DNA from: Salvator merianae
Taxonomy: Eukaryota; Chordata; Lepidosauria; Squamata; Teiidae
DNA: 64,000 nucleotides
Assembly: GCA_003586115.2 (NCBI GenBank)
Contig: QVOM02000034.1
Span: 19,942,034-20,006,033 of the forward strand
Reading direction: 5' to 3'
Part shown: positions 14,401 to 23,990 of the stretch, one piece after another
Layout: the number at the start of each line of letters is the position of its first letter
How positions within the stretch are numbered: position 1 is the first letter of the stretch
The notes under the pieces: generated by a model
Seen by the model: only the letters and a program-made list of their open reading frames with translations
Told to the model about the DNA's origin: nothing
The model's database searches: none
Position numbers and translations under genes: made by a program

Positions 14401-17400
14401 CTCTCTAGGTGGCAATCCTTATTCCATTCCGTAATCGTTATGAGCATCTTCCAGTACTATTTAGACACCTTATTCCAATGCTGCAACGACAACGTTTACA
14501 GTTCGCTTTTTATGTTATTGAACAAGTAAGTTAATTTTCATGTTCTGTTTCTCTTTCCATAGCTAATTTCCCTCCTGTAGAAATAGGACAATAGCATTTT
14601 CTTCCCCATATTTTTGTCATCTGCTAGAACGCCTTCCAATTTAAAAACATACCTGAAATCACCGAGTTCTGATATCAGTAGAATGCTAACAGTGATCTAT
14701 TGTTGAAGATTAAGGAGATTGGGTGGAGTATCATGGTGGCTTTACCTGATCAGCCATAGCCTAGCCACTGTAATGTGCTGATGGATGTTCTTTGTGGTGG
14801 ACTACCTTTACAGCTGCTGTAGAAGTTACAAGTAGTGCAAAATGCAGCAGCTGGGTTGTTGTGTGCGGCATTTGCTTGTGCCGCACACAAGCATAGTTTC
14901 ATTTGTGCATAAACAGAAAGAAGGTCTTGCTCCAGATATTACAAAATACATATATTTATTTATACCACTCTTCACCCTGAGGTCCCAGAGAGGTTTGCAT
15001 AACAAACTACAGCTGCCATACATTAGTAAGTGGGCCTTTTCTGTGGTGTGCTTATTCTCTGGAATGCTTTTGCATTTAATAGTTGTGAAACGTGTCTGAT
15101 AACCTTTAGGCACCTGTTGAAGACATGACTTTTCACTTGGGCTCTCCCAGTATGAAGTGATCTCTGTTCTCCCAATAAGAACTTTAACTGATTTTTTTAA
15201 ATTTGTTTTTTTTTGTAACCTACATCAAGATTTCATAATAGTATACAAATATTTTAAACAAGTTAACAGAAAATAAAGTAGAAACTCATGAAAACATGAA
15301 ATGATGAATACTTACTTTGGCTGCTGCTGCTTTATTGGAGTAGACATTCTCTGTAATTTTGCAGGAAAGGTATTGGAAACCTCCCTAGCATACCCCTATC
15401 AATTACAGTATATGAGAAATGGTTAATTGTCTTTTCCAGTATATTTTGTACATCAGTGCTTAGTATGAAAGTATATCTAGGGTTTGAATGCAATTCATAC
15501 TTAAACCAAAAATATACATATCTGTCAAAGTTGTTCCCCTACTATGGTATTATGAGTAGCAAATGAATAACTCTTCTCCAGTCATATACAGCTTTAAATC
15601 TAGATTATTTTCAGGTCTGATACTTCTCTCTTGATCAAGCAGTTGTAATTTGCACAGTAGATTTCTGCTGAAATTGCCTGTTTATTCAAAGTTATCCATG
15701 TAATACTAGTTTTGAAGTAGGTTCTAGCCTTATAGCTATAAGGTTGAAGTAGGTTCTAGCTCTTGCAGCTATAATCTCTGCAGCTCATTAGCTGAAGAAG
15801 CAATATTTGTTGAACTTTCACTGATCGAATTCAAATTTCTTTTTCATATTGCTGATCAGAACTGGGCACTGCCATTTCCAGCACATGGGACTGGCATTTG
15901 TAGATGCAATAGGACACCTTGTGTTTATTAAGCAGGCAGGTCTTGCTGAGGAGAGGTAAGGATAAGGGAAGATTTTTTGAAAGTTTCTTCTATGGAACAA
16001 AACTAATGAGCAAAAAAGGAATAATTTTGAATAGATATTGCAGTTTAATTTACCCCATACTCAAATCGTTTTTAAATGTCTAGAAATGGATTCACTCTTG
16101 TGTCAGATCTGTAGAGTTTCTTGATTCTGGCTTTAGAAAATATCCAAGTTGAAAATGAAACTTGCCTTTTTGCTGTTGAGAAGAATTCTAGCCTGTTCTG
16201 GCAGTTTTGCAAGTAAAGAACAATCACTCTTAATTCAGAGAGCCCTCAAGCTTTTTATGCATTTTAAGTACCTCTGCTGTGATTTAGAATTGATTTTTCA
16301 TTGGATGCGTCTTGAAATTTATCCTAATTATTCTGTGGCAGGATACCAGCACTTTATTCAGCTGATTGAGGCTTTCTCCCAACCATATGAGCTGCTGTGT
16401 AACTTAGACAAACAATTGGCTGTTTGATAGCCCAACATTATCATAGTTTGACTTATAGCATTTTCCCACATTTTATTTATTATTTATTTAAGAATTTATA
16501 TCCTGCTATTCACCTGAAAGTCCCAAATTGCTTTTACTAACATCTGAATTCTCATTACCTGAAGATATGTGATGTAGAATCTGGAATACTGTAAGCCTGT
16601 GATTTACCATTAAGTTGCAGACAATATCTTCACATTTTATGGACCACAGTTAGTAGTAGAATACATATTTAGTATCTATAAAGTTTCAGGTAGAGATGGG
16701 TTGATCACTCGTGCTTCAGTCTATGACAGGATTGCCAGCTTTCTTTTTGCATAATTAGAAGCTCTTTATACAAATTAGTATTTACTGTATCTAAATATTT
16801 TGTTCTAGTTTTTTTGAGAAATGATATTTCATGATTTGGATAAATTTGCAATTTAAGATATAATTACATACTAATCTGATTGTTGATCTGAAAGGGGCTT
16901 ATATCAGTTGGCATACGAATGCAATGCAAACTATTTTCCATCCTTAGTCCACCGGCAATACTAAGTTAAAAGTCTTGGGAAAATATCTTGCTTCAAAGTC
17001 TAGTTTAAACAGTCAGTCCTGAGCTACGTATATTAATTGCTTTGCCTTATATATTTTACTAAATTTCTATAGCCATCCAATAACCAAAGGATCTCTGGGC
17101 CTCTTAAAATAAGAAACACACACACATAAAGGTAATTAAAATATGCTATTAAAAATAAAATAGGATAATTTAAAACCTAACAGTCAGGCTGACCTCTAAA
17201 ATGCCTGGGTGAATAAAAGGGTATTTGCCTGGCGCCTAAAGGCATAAGAGGTTGGCACCAAGCATACGACTTTGCAGATGCTAATCCAGAGTCTGGGTGC
17301 CACCACTGAGAAGGTAGCCTTTTCCTTATGGCTATCTGCTTTACTTCAGTTGATGGGAGCACAGAGAGCAGCCCTTCTTTTGTCAATCTAAGGTTACAAG

Positions 17401-20361
17401 TAGGAAAATATGGTATAACTTGCTTCTTCAAGTAACCTGGTCCCAAGCTATTTACTGCTTCAAAGGTTAAAACCAGCATTTTCAGTTGGGCCTGGAAACA
17501 GGCTGGGACCAACCCAGTGCAGTTGATAATGGACTGACATGATGTATTCTAAAGGCTCAGTCCCCATTAACAGCCTTGCATCTTGTTTTGGACTAAATGG
17601 AGTTTCTAAATTATTTTTAAAGGCAGCTCTGTAAACTGAGCAAGCTGAGTCCCAGCTGGCTGGCCAGTTCCCTTGACAAAGTGGGTGAGGTGCCTCTTTG
17701 AGGCACCTCAAGCAGGCTTGATGATGCTGGGACTCATCCTGCATCCCTCAAACATGTTTTTAACAGCATGTAAATCTATTTTCAAATATTAACAGACACT
17801 GAGGTACTTAGGCATTAAAAGAACTGCATCTGAATACAAAATGAAAGGGAATATATATACTTTGAAAGAACTTTAATGTACATTAATAACTATGTTTGGA
17901 TTTTCTCTCAGGCTGGTAACCAACCGTTTAACCGTGCTATGCTTTTTAATGTTGGTTTTCGGGAAGCAATGAAGGACTTGAAATGGGACTGCTTGATTTT
18001 TCATGATGTGGACCATATCCCTGAAAATGACCGTAACTATTACGGATGTGGACAGATGCCAAGACACTTTGCAGCAAAGCTGGATAAATACATGTATCTG
18101 TAAGTAAATGTAGTGCCTTGCATATGAAGTTAAGATGTCTAAGAAAAGCAAAAGAACTTGGAGGCAGACATTTTTATATCTGTCTGCATCCTGAAAAACT
18201 GCTTCCTGTTCCATTTAGTAAACAGGAAACAATATCATCCTGGACTGTTTTAAGTTGTATTTCAGTAACATCTCCTGAAACTTTTTTCCCTCCACAGCCT
18301 CCCTTATAATGAATTCTTTGGAGGAGTGAGTGGCTTAACCGTGGAGCAGTTTAAAAAAATTAATGGCTTCCCAAATGCCTTCTGGGGCTGGGGAGGAGAA
18401 GATGATGACCTTTGGAACAGGTACATTGCATGCGGGGTGGGACAGGATGGATTATTTAAAAACTCAAATTGTAATATGGTTTCTCCCACAGGCTATCAGA
18501 TTCTTATAGAATCTGATAACCAATAAGCATTATGATGTATTAATTGGAATTATTCACTGGTCTAAGGTGTTAATGTTAACATACAAAGTTCTAAATGGTT
18601 TGTGTCCTGAACACCTTAAAGAGTGCCTTCTCCCATATAGACCTGTCCGTGTATTAAGATCACAAGGAAAGACTCTTGTATTTCCATCACTCTCAGAAGT
18701 ACAAGAGATGGTGGCATGTGAGAGGGCCTTTTCTGTGGTAGCCTCCAGGCTCTGGAACAACCTGCACTGGTTTTTGCTGTATGGCTAGTGAAACATTCCT
18801 CTTATCCAGTCCGTCAGTGTCTATCCTGCCACTGCAGGAGGATTATATTTTAGTATGTTTTATATGTATGTATGTTTTTTATTGTTTTTATTAAATGTTG
18901 TAACCCAGCCTGGGCCTTAATTGGTTGAGTACTGGCTTATAAAATTTACTGATTTCTCTTTTAGGGTACACTATGCAGGCTACATGGTGACTCGACCAGA
19001 AGGTGAAACAGGGAAATACAAATCAATTCCTCATCATCACAGAGGTGAAGTGCAGTTTTTGGGCAGGCAAGTGAAATTTTGTCATATATACCCTAAAAGT
19101 GCTAATTGCTTGACCTTTTAAACATAAGTGAGAATTCCTAACTTGTCTGAAATTTCCCTGTACCAGCTACGATGAAAAATGCAGCTTCTTTCTTGGTATG
19201 ACTTTCTTTCAAAAGTCAATGTCCATCCAGGTCTATTGAAACATAGCTGTGCCATCATTTTGCGCCATGCATTTGTGAAACAAAATGACTTGAGCAAAGA
19301 GTCTAATTAAAGAGAGGAAGTTGTTATTTCTTTCTTTTAGATCTATCATTCAGATCTAAACCAATTATACATATCTTTCAAAATGGACTGTAATAAGATG
19401 TTTAATATTACAGCAATTATAGTGGCCTCTGTCCTTGTTAGAGTCTGCTTGTAGTATTCATGTCACAGATTGCATTCTGTTGTAAAGGTACCCTTGACCA
19501 TACAATTCACTATAATTGCTCTCTCCTTCCCTTTACTGAATAATTGAGCATTAGGTTTGAATGCTAATCAGATTATTTTTTCTGTTTAAAAGCAGAAATG
19601 TGATTGATGTAACTGAAAATGATAACCATACAGCCATAACTGGAGGCATAAAAATTTCAAATTCCAAAGTGTAAAAATGGCATGCTACACTTTCCTCGCT
19701 TTTTGCAAATCTTCATTAGTGTGTAACTTTGTATTCCTCAAGAATATAACTTAGATATTTCTGTGGTTTTTAGAGTATTCAGGTAGTCCCAGAATTGTTC
19801 AGTGATATGATAAATTTCTAATCACATTTCTCATTTTCTCAATGGGAAATTTGTTCCTGAACTGCTTTGCACGATTTGGAGTAGTAAGTGCATCATCTAA
19901 TCTTGTTCATTTGCCATACAGAAGTGATAAGGCAATTTCAGTCAGTTTGCTTTAGAATTTAGAACAGATTGGCTTGCCCTCAGTCCCTGCTTTAGAGTTG
20001 CCAGCCCTCCTGGAATTGATTCTCATCTTTACAGTTGCTATAAGAGCAGTCCTTGAGCAGAATTGATGAGGAAGTGACTAAGGCACTCGTTCCTTGTGAT
20101 TTCAGAAGGGTTTTTATCTTTCTGTCTCAACCTCATGGGACAATAGCTCAGCTGGTACATGATTTGCACTCATGATTTCTTGGACAGAGGACTGAACAGT
20201 TGCTCATGTTAAAACAAAATGGTGTCATTTCATTTCATTGTTCATTTTCTATGGCAGAAAGCCTTAACATAAAAACAGAACATTTAGTTGATTTTTTTAT
20301 AATAGCTGTGTCAATTAATCAATCAAATTTTATTTGATCAAAGGTCAGAACAACAGTTATT

Positions 20362-20396
<35 letters not shown>

Positions 20397-21207
20397 ATTG
20401 ACATACTAAAGGAGCAGAGATAAAAGCTGAAACCATAACTGAAAACATGTACTTAGCAATATCTATACTGTATGGGTTGCCCTTGTACAAGTCCTGTCAA
20501 GATATGTTTATGGATTGTGCCAGCTGTCACTTATTCATATGCGTCATACTCATATTGTGGGGGAGAAGGAATCTCCAGGATTGACTTCAGCTGGTGTTGG
20601 CAGTCCTACCTAACATCCTTTAATACTGTTGTCTCTTGCATAACATAGCTTTGCTCTTAGATGGTTGGTAAATGTGACCTTCCTTGTAAATTTATTATAA
20701 TACAATTTGGCCTCTGCAGAACAATCAACTCAATAGACCTCCTTACCCTCTGGTTTCCCATAGGAAGCAGTAGCTTGCATAACACAGTTTTGATATCAAA
20801 CTGCCTTTTGTTTCTCCCTTAGACAGGGCTAACAAAATTTACTCAAGCCAGTATGGATGTGCTGAGTGACTGTAGAACCGCATATCTTTGAGAAATGGCT
20901 GAGGAAAATAGCACAAGGACCAAAAATGGAACACCATGAGAAAAGGGGATGAGTGCCCCAAAATCTGAGTTTTAGGGGTGCTGTATTCCAACTCATTTTT
21001 CATCTTGAATTTTGAATAGTATTGTCATTAATGTCTCTCATTCTCATCTTTTCAAATAGGTATGCATTGCTGAGGAAGTCCAAAGAGAGGCAAGAACTGG
21101 ATGGCCTCAATAACTTGAACTATTTTCCAAATATTACATATGACGCCTTGTATAAAAATATAACTGTTAACCTGACGCCAGAGCTGGCTCTGGTGACAGA
21201 ATATTAA
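2299..21207 (+). CDS. B4GALT5: B4GALT5, beta-1,4-galactosyltransferase 5, exons 2-9 (5' partial)
   Basis: Spliced from eight exons: 2299-2433, 10112-10225, 13041-13165, 14409-14525, 17912-18099, 18298-18420, 18965-19066, 21060-21207. The product is a type II Golgi glycosyltransferase that moves galactose from UDP-Gal onto glucosylceramide (lactosylceramide synthesis) and other acceptors; this role is family knowledge. The joined frame gives 349 complete residues plus a split first codon. Adding the 38 residues expected from the missing exon 1 (cytoplasmic tail and membrane anchor) gives 388, the human length. Visible landmarks in that numbering: PFRNR at 169-173, the metal-binding DVD at 234-236, the donor/acceptor motif WGWGGEDDD at 294-302, the HHH cluster at 329-331 and the C-terminal TEY. 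Near-identity to B4GALT5 in the stem ([10 protein letters not shown]) and tail separates it from B4GALT6. There is no frameshift or stop, so the gene looks functional. Confidence 0.97.
2545..2800 (+). mobile_element. L2-like LINE 3' fragment in intron 2
   Basis: Decayed text matching the C-terminal reverse transcriptase segment seen in better copies here: a tyK-AL-like start, then a tctcctcccatatagacc block (LLPYRP) and a tggaacattctcc block. It resembles the copies at 18562 and 58395. Frames are broken. Confidence 0.5.
3059..3081. repeat. (CAAAA)n simple repeat
   Basis: Four to five units of CAAAA. Confidence 0.8.
3568..3835. repeat. Unclassified interspersed repeat
   Basis: Begins tttttataccccgcttttc and contains agagcggcttacaagg, the usual wording of reptile retroposon 3' ends read in antisense. 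It is more GC-rich than its flanks. Family not identified. Confidence 0.4.
4385..4475 (-). mobile_element. CR1/L3-like LINE 3' end
   Basis: Reads aagaagctctgctggatcagg then a ccatctactct block, the antisense form of the tail family found at 30500, 31435, 35540, 41465, 57355 and 59740. Confidence 0.5.
4550..6265 (-). mobile_element. L1 LINE ORF2 remnant
   Basis: The minus strand encodes pieces of ORF2 in the right order. The reverse transcriptase piece (4734-4931) contains [20 protein letters not shown], matching the catalytic-core wording of L1. The endonuclease C-terminal part (5572-5916) contains [10 protein letters not shown] and KKYFELN. The region 5940-6265 continues the endonuclease. 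Many stops and indels; not active. Confidence 0.8.
6535..6579. repeat. (TTCC)n microsatellite
   Basis: About eleven uninterrupted TTCC units in intron 2. Confidence 0.95.
7735..7800 (-). repeat. L2-like 3' tail, antisense
   Basis: tttatttatatttaca followed by ttctgccgtatacccaaagg, the antisense of the tail ending in gggtata-type and ataaataaata motifs elsewhere in the window. Confidence 0.4.
8367..8508. repeat. Fold-back (long hairpin) repeat
   Basis: Outer arms: gatgaaccagttctttgcaa near 8372 pairs with ttgcaaagaaccagttcatc near 8480, except for a central 4-base swap. Inner arms: ttgctgtcagaccaaacc pairs with ggtttggtctgatagcaa with one mismatch. This is a MITE-like palindrome of about 140 bp. 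I did not find a target duplication. Confidence 0.65.
9083..9240 (-). mobile_element. CR1 LINE 3' end, antisense
   Basis: Starts tagaatcatagattgggagg, the antisense of the CR1 3' end with its attctatg tail, and continues through the cattcagcctctgtttgaaa block. Compare the sense copy at 49316-49551. Confidence 0.7.
10112..10225 (+). CDS. B4GALT5: B4GALT5 exon 3 (stem region)
   Basis: The acceptor is ttccttccccag and the donor gtgagt. The exon is 114 nt, phase 1 to phase 1, and encodes residues 84-121 plus the first base of codon 122. The peptide runs [12 protein letters not shown] to CPERLPSM, with sequons N92-E-T and N111-H-T. A cysteine at 114 is shared with the family. It lies between the stem and the catalytic domain. 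Confidence 0.95.
10226..13040 (+). other. B4GALT5: B4GALT5 intron 3 (2815 bp)
   Basis: Bounded by gtgagt and cccag. The main content is the solo LTR at 11910-12448. There are poly(T) runs near 10576-10592 and 10643-10657. The rest is unrecognised intron. Confidence 0.85.
11910..12448 (+). mobile_element. Solo LTR in B4GALT5 intron 3
   Basis: A 539-bp segment beginning TGTCAGA and ending TCTGACA, so the ends are inverted repeats of the TG...CA type. It is flanked by the direct repeat GGAAG (11905-11909 and 12449-12453), a perfect 5-bp target duplication. A polyadenylation hexamer AATAAA lies at 12343-12348, placed as expected for an R region. There is no internal coding part, so it is a recombined solo LTR of a retrovirus-like or Gypsy-like element. 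The superfamily cannot be fixed from the LTR alone. Confidence 0.78.
13041..13165 (+). CDS. B4GALT5: B4GALT5 exon 4 (start of catalytic domain)
   Basis: The acceptor is gttatcccag and the donor gtacgt. The exon is 125 nt, phase 1 to phase 0, residues 122-163. The end of the exon carries [14 protein letters not shown], the conserved entry to the beta-4-galactosyltransferase fold with cysteine 158. A sequon lies at N128-M-S. Confidence 0.95.
13240..13780 (-). mobile_element. L2-like LINE reverse transcriptase fragment, antisense
   Basis: Read on the minus strand it gives [10 protein letters not shown], then [21 protein letters not shown], matching the segment of L2/CR1 polymerases where a LLKKPSLDPxxLxNYRP motif is usual. 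Frame broken. Confidence 0.6.
14150..14287. mobile_element. hAT-like non-autonomous fragment
   Basis: Contains ttggactatgaatcccat and its inverted partner attgtagtccaac, and ends tgagaaacactg, a common hAT terminus in vertebrates. The left end is not found, so it is truncated. Confidence 0.5.
14409..14525 (+). CDS. B4GALT5: B4GALT5 exon 5 (UDP-sugar binding segment)
   Basis: The acceptor is gcctctctag and the donor gtaagt. The exon is 117 nt, exactly 39 codons in phase 0, residues 164-202. It encodes [18 protein letters not shown] and the helix [13 protein letters not shown]. The PFRNR motif binds the uridine part of the donor in the family. Confidence 0.96.
14810..15240 (+). mobile_element. 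L2-like LINE fragment, with internal antisense tail segment
   Basis: gtgcaaaatgcagcagctgg (reverse transcriptase QNAA block), then gggccttttctgtggtgtgc (AFSV block) and a ctctggaatgc block. An antisense tail-like piece lies within, near 14945-15000, suggesting nesting. Confidence 0.55.
16475..16540 (-). repeat. L2-like 3' tail, antisense
   Basis: tttattatttatttaagaat followed by tatcctgctattcacctgaa, the usual antisense 3' end of the same LINE family. Confidence 0.4.
17040..17745 (-). mobile_element. L2-like LINE 3' fragment, antisense
   Basis: The minus strand encodes [20 protein letters not shown], the conserved block after the polymerase core, followed downstream by an [17 protein letters not shown] stretch. 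Frames are partly open (17177-17512). Confidence 0.65.
17912..18099 (+). CDS. B4GALT5: B4GALT5 exon 6 (DVD metal-binding motif)
   Basis: The acceptor is ttttctctcag and the donor gtaagt. The exon is 188 nt, phase 0 to phase 2, residues 203 to part of 265. It holds [10 protein letters not shown] (209-218), FHDVDH with the Mn-binding DVD at 234-236, and [12 protein letters not shown]. These are the strongest family signatures in the window. Only 198 bp of intron separate it from exon 7. Confidence 0.97.
18298..18420 (+). CDS. B4GALT5: B4GALT5 exon 7 (WGWGGEDDD motif)
   Basis: The acceptor is ccctccacag and the donor gtacat. The exon is 123 nt, phase 2 to phase 2, residues 265 to part of 306. 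It encodes [14 protein letters not shown], then the flexible-loop and acceptor-site motif [12 protein letters not shown] at 295-306, which is the hallmark of family GT7. Confidence 0.97.
18421..18964 (+). other. B4GALT5: B4GALT5 intron 7 (544 bp), mostly an L2-like insertion
   Basis: Bounded by gtacat and ctcttttag. About two thirds of this short intron is a sense-strand L2-like LINE 3' end, so the ancestral intron was probably under 200 bp, similar to the 198-bp intron 6. Confidence 0.8.
18562..18915 (+). mobile_element. L2-like LINE 3' end in intron 7
   Basis: Encodes [32 protein letters not shown] and [16 protein letters not shown], the C-terminal blocks of an L2-type polymerase, followed by an AT-rich tail with gtaacccagcctgggcc. 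Confidence 0.75.
18965..19066 (+). CDS. B4GALT5: B4GALT5 exon 8 (histidine cluster)
   Basis: The acceptor is tctcttttag. The exon is 102 nt, phase 2 to phase 2, residues 306 to part of 340. It encodes [13 protein letters not shown] and [17 protein letters not shown]. One of the three histidines 329-331 probably completes metal binding; this is inference from the family. Joining in frame to exon 9 requires a GC donor (gcaagt) at 19067. The opening VHYAGY resembles what I recall of B4GALT6 more than human B4GALT5. Confidence 0.95.
19067..19072 (+). other. B4GALT5: Non-canonical GC splice donor of B4GALT5 intron 8
   Basis: The sequence at the exon 8 end is GGC AG then gcaagt. No GT lies at the needed phase, and the AG/gcaagt context is the known consensus of GC-AG introns. 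The partner acceptor is AG at 21058-21059. The split arginine codon AG/G is restored only by this choice. Confidence 0.88.
19073..21059 (+). other. B4GALT5: B4GALT5 intron 8 body (intron 19067-21059)
   Basis: Unique-looking intron with a (CA)n tract at 20364-20395. No other repeat or exon recognised. Confidence 0.8.
20364..20395. repeat. (CA)n microsatellite
   Basis: About sixteen CA units in intron 8. Confidence 0.95.
21060..21207 (+). CDS. B4GALT5: B4GALT5 exon 9 (C-terminus and stop)
   Basis: The acceptor is ttttcaaatag. The exon is 148 nt and encodes the end of residue 340 to residue 388, then TAA at 21205-21207. The peptide starts [11 protein letters not shown] and ends [11 protein letters not shown]. 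Sequons are visible at N364-I-T, N373-I-T and N377-L-T. This C-terminal tail matches B4GALT5 rather than B4GALT6. Confidence 0.96.
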
Positions 21208-23990
21208 GAAAAGACAAGAAGAACACTGTTAAGATACTGTTTTATAGGAATCTCCTGGACAAGAAAAAAAAAACCCTTGTGTCTAATGAAGGATCACAGT
21301 ATTTTGAAGAATAAACACTCTGCGCACACAGATTGTAAACCCACTTGGACTGTGTAGCAAGCTCGGACTTCACTTGCTTTCTGATTTTATTTTGTTCATT
21401 CATTCTAGAAGAGTGATGTGACCTGCTGCTTTTGCCCCAGCATTCCATCTCCTTAATCTTCAATACCAAACTGTGATTGAATGTGCTTAGAATCAGTTTG
21501 GCTGAAAAGGACGCTCACTGGCTTCTTGACTTGGAATGCTGGAAGCCATCCTGTGGGCTACACCCTAATGGGAGATGAACTGCTACTTAACAACAATATC
21601 ATTCTTCTACATTTGTGTTTGTATTGGTTTTGTAACTGATTTGCTTAAAGAGGAATATATACACACACACACACGCGTGCAAAATAGATTCACTTCTTAA
21701 AGAGGTGCAGGTGTAAATAAGCTTGTACATATTGCTTCCCTTTTTTTAAAGAAAAATTTTACAATTCAAAACTAAAGCTGAAGGTTTACATCTTAAAAAT
21801 TCAAGGAAGTCCCCTGCCTGTGCAAGCACTTCAGCACATCATGTCAACACATGGTTCTCTTCAGGGCTAGTTAACAGAGTCAGGACCTTGTTGGTAGGTT
21901 GTGAAGCTAAATAAATGGAAAATGTAGCGGCGCTGATTGGGGGAGGATCTGGCTTTAGGAGTTGGACTCCAGCTGCAAAAGAACAAAGACTAATCCTGTA
22001 CATTTTGTAGTTGTGTAGTCTTTTTGATTCTTTGTAGCTATAACATCCCTTAGTGATGAACAATAGAGAAAATACTCCTTCCCGTTTCATTTTTACAGGG
22101 GAGAATTGTCCAGAAAGATGTATTTAAACTCTTGTTTGCTCATCCCCATGTTTTTTTTGTTGCATCTCAGTCTGCAAATTGTTGAGTTTTTCCTTGGAAA
22201 AACGTCTCCAGTGATTCCTGTAATTTAATTTTGGGAAGGACTGCTTAAAAGTATTTTGGTATATTTATTGTGTAAATGAAATTGTACACTGAACTAATAT
22301 AGCCTAATATTGTAGTTTTAGAACTCTTGGTTATAATTATTAACCAGAGGAAGTATTGCACAAGTACAAATACTGGGATAAATATATCTAGGATCCAAAA
22401 AAATGAAGGGCATTGAAATTACTTCAAAGAGAAAATGTGAGTACTAAACAGAATTGCTTGGTCCATATCCTCCATTCTGTTTTGCAGATCCAGTTTTTTG
22501 ATTGAAGCTTTCATCCTAGTTTGTGCCTTTTTTGGTCTTTTTTCTGGTTTAAAACCAGTTCATTTGCTATGTAAAAACTTTTTTTTAAAACTAGGCCTAT
22601 GTCTCTGGTAAATGTCTTTTTGGATTGCTCTTTAATATATATTTATAGACACAGATTGTGAGTACTTAACCTGAAAAGTACTTTAATTTCATTTATGATA
22701 TTGTTGCCTTCAATTTCTTTAACTTGCATAGTTTACACTTAGTTCGTGACGGCTGTATGACCCCCCATATACATTTGTTGTGGGTGTGATTGACCAGGCC
22801 TACATTCTTGTTTCAAAGGGTGTGTGTGAGTATGTGCTTATGTCAGTCTGTCTTATCAGCTCATATGAAAGAGCAGCAAGTCTGCTTTTGAAGATGCTGG
22901 TAATGGGCTTTGAAATAGCTCTTAAGGAAACCTTTCATGGCTGCTGCAGAGGTAAGGATTTTGAGTATCCTTTTAATTGTATTACGGCACATATAGCAAT
23001 AAAGGCATCTAAATTTTTACCTTTTTCAGAAGTGGAGTATAGACATACCCCTTCCTTTTTTAAAAACCCGGAAATCTGTTAGGATCCCTTCATCTTTATT
23101 TAATGGTGCTTCAGTTGAGGAATGTGTTTCAAGCTATCTGAACTCACCATCACATGCACATCTATCCTAACATAGAATAGGCTGTATGGCTTTTCAGACC
23201 CTTGAACTTTAAAGGTTGGTAGCCATCCCTCTGCGTTCTTTCAAACAGGAAAAGGAATTACCTCTGCTTAGAAATGCTGTTGTTAAGGATTAGCATGAAA
23301 GGGTCAGTTAACTTCTTAATCAATGGCTCTTGGTTTATTTTGTGGTTTCTCCCCACCCAATCAAGTTGCTTCCCCTTCCTTTAAAAATGTGGAATATCTT
23401 TTAAATGTGCACTGTTACTCTTATCAGCTAAGTCAAATACTGTATAGTAATTGTAATTGTTGAAAACATTGTCAAAACGCATGTAGTGTTAATGGTGTTT
23501 AAAAAATTTAAAACTGTACATACTTTGGCAGCTGAAAATTTCATAAGGCCACTGCTCCCATTTCCATCAGCACTGTCGGCAAACACTGCTTGGGGGCAGA
23601 ACACTATGGTAAAATGCGTGTTTTATGAGCACTGTGGGTCTTAATTTGCAAAAACATTTGTTCTGAAGCCACTACATTTTTTTAAAAAGCTCCTCTCTTG
23701 AAAGAGTTTACCAGCTGAGCAACCGCCATACATTTCCAAATACTTATTATCAAGGTAGCATTAAACCACATGCAGCTCCTTCCATTTTTTTTTTTTTTTT
23801 TTTGAGCTTGCTCTTATGTTTCTATGAGGTGCCAGGGGTACATTTTTGCACTGAAATCTAGTGTTTTAAAACACACAATTTTCAGCAAAGCAATCCTTTG
23901 TCTCATTACATTATTTACCCATGTGTTTGTACATTTTTGTATTTGTTAATTTATGAATGATTTTTCAGTAAAAAAAACACATATTCAAGA
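21208..23990 (+). other. B4GALT5: Probable B4GALT5 3' UTR
   Basis: AT-rich sequence after the stop with no large repeat inserted until about 24.0 kb, as expected of a selected 3' UTR. AATAAA-like hexamers occur near 21310, 21911 and 23000. The segment around 23920-23990 (runs of tttttgta, then cagtaaaaaaaacac, then GT/T-rich sequence) looks like a degenerate polyadenylation region. The exact end is inference and no transcript evidence was available. It contains a short (AC)n tract at 21660-21675. Confidence 0.5.
23787..23804. repeat. Poly(T) run in the 3' UTR
   Basis: About 17 T residues within the probable 3' UTR. Confidence 0.85.

Larger units (their letters stand above)
13166..14408 (+). 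other. B4GALT5: B4GALT5 intron 4 (1243 bp)
   Basis: Bounded by gtacgt and ctctag. Contains an antisense L2-like reverse transcriptase fragment and a hAT-like fragment, listed separately. Confidence 0.85.
14526..17911 (+). other. B4GALT5: B4GALT5 intron 5 (3386 bp)
   Basis: Bounded by gtaagt and ctctcag. Contains L2-like fragments at about 14810-15240 (+) and 17040-17745 (-). The section 15250-16470 shows nothing I recognise. Confidence 0.85.

Noticed and set aside
18567..18788. Open frame between exons 7 and 8 considered as an alternative exon
   Set aside because: Its peptide is L2-type polymerase, and no splice sites keep the B4GALT5 frame.
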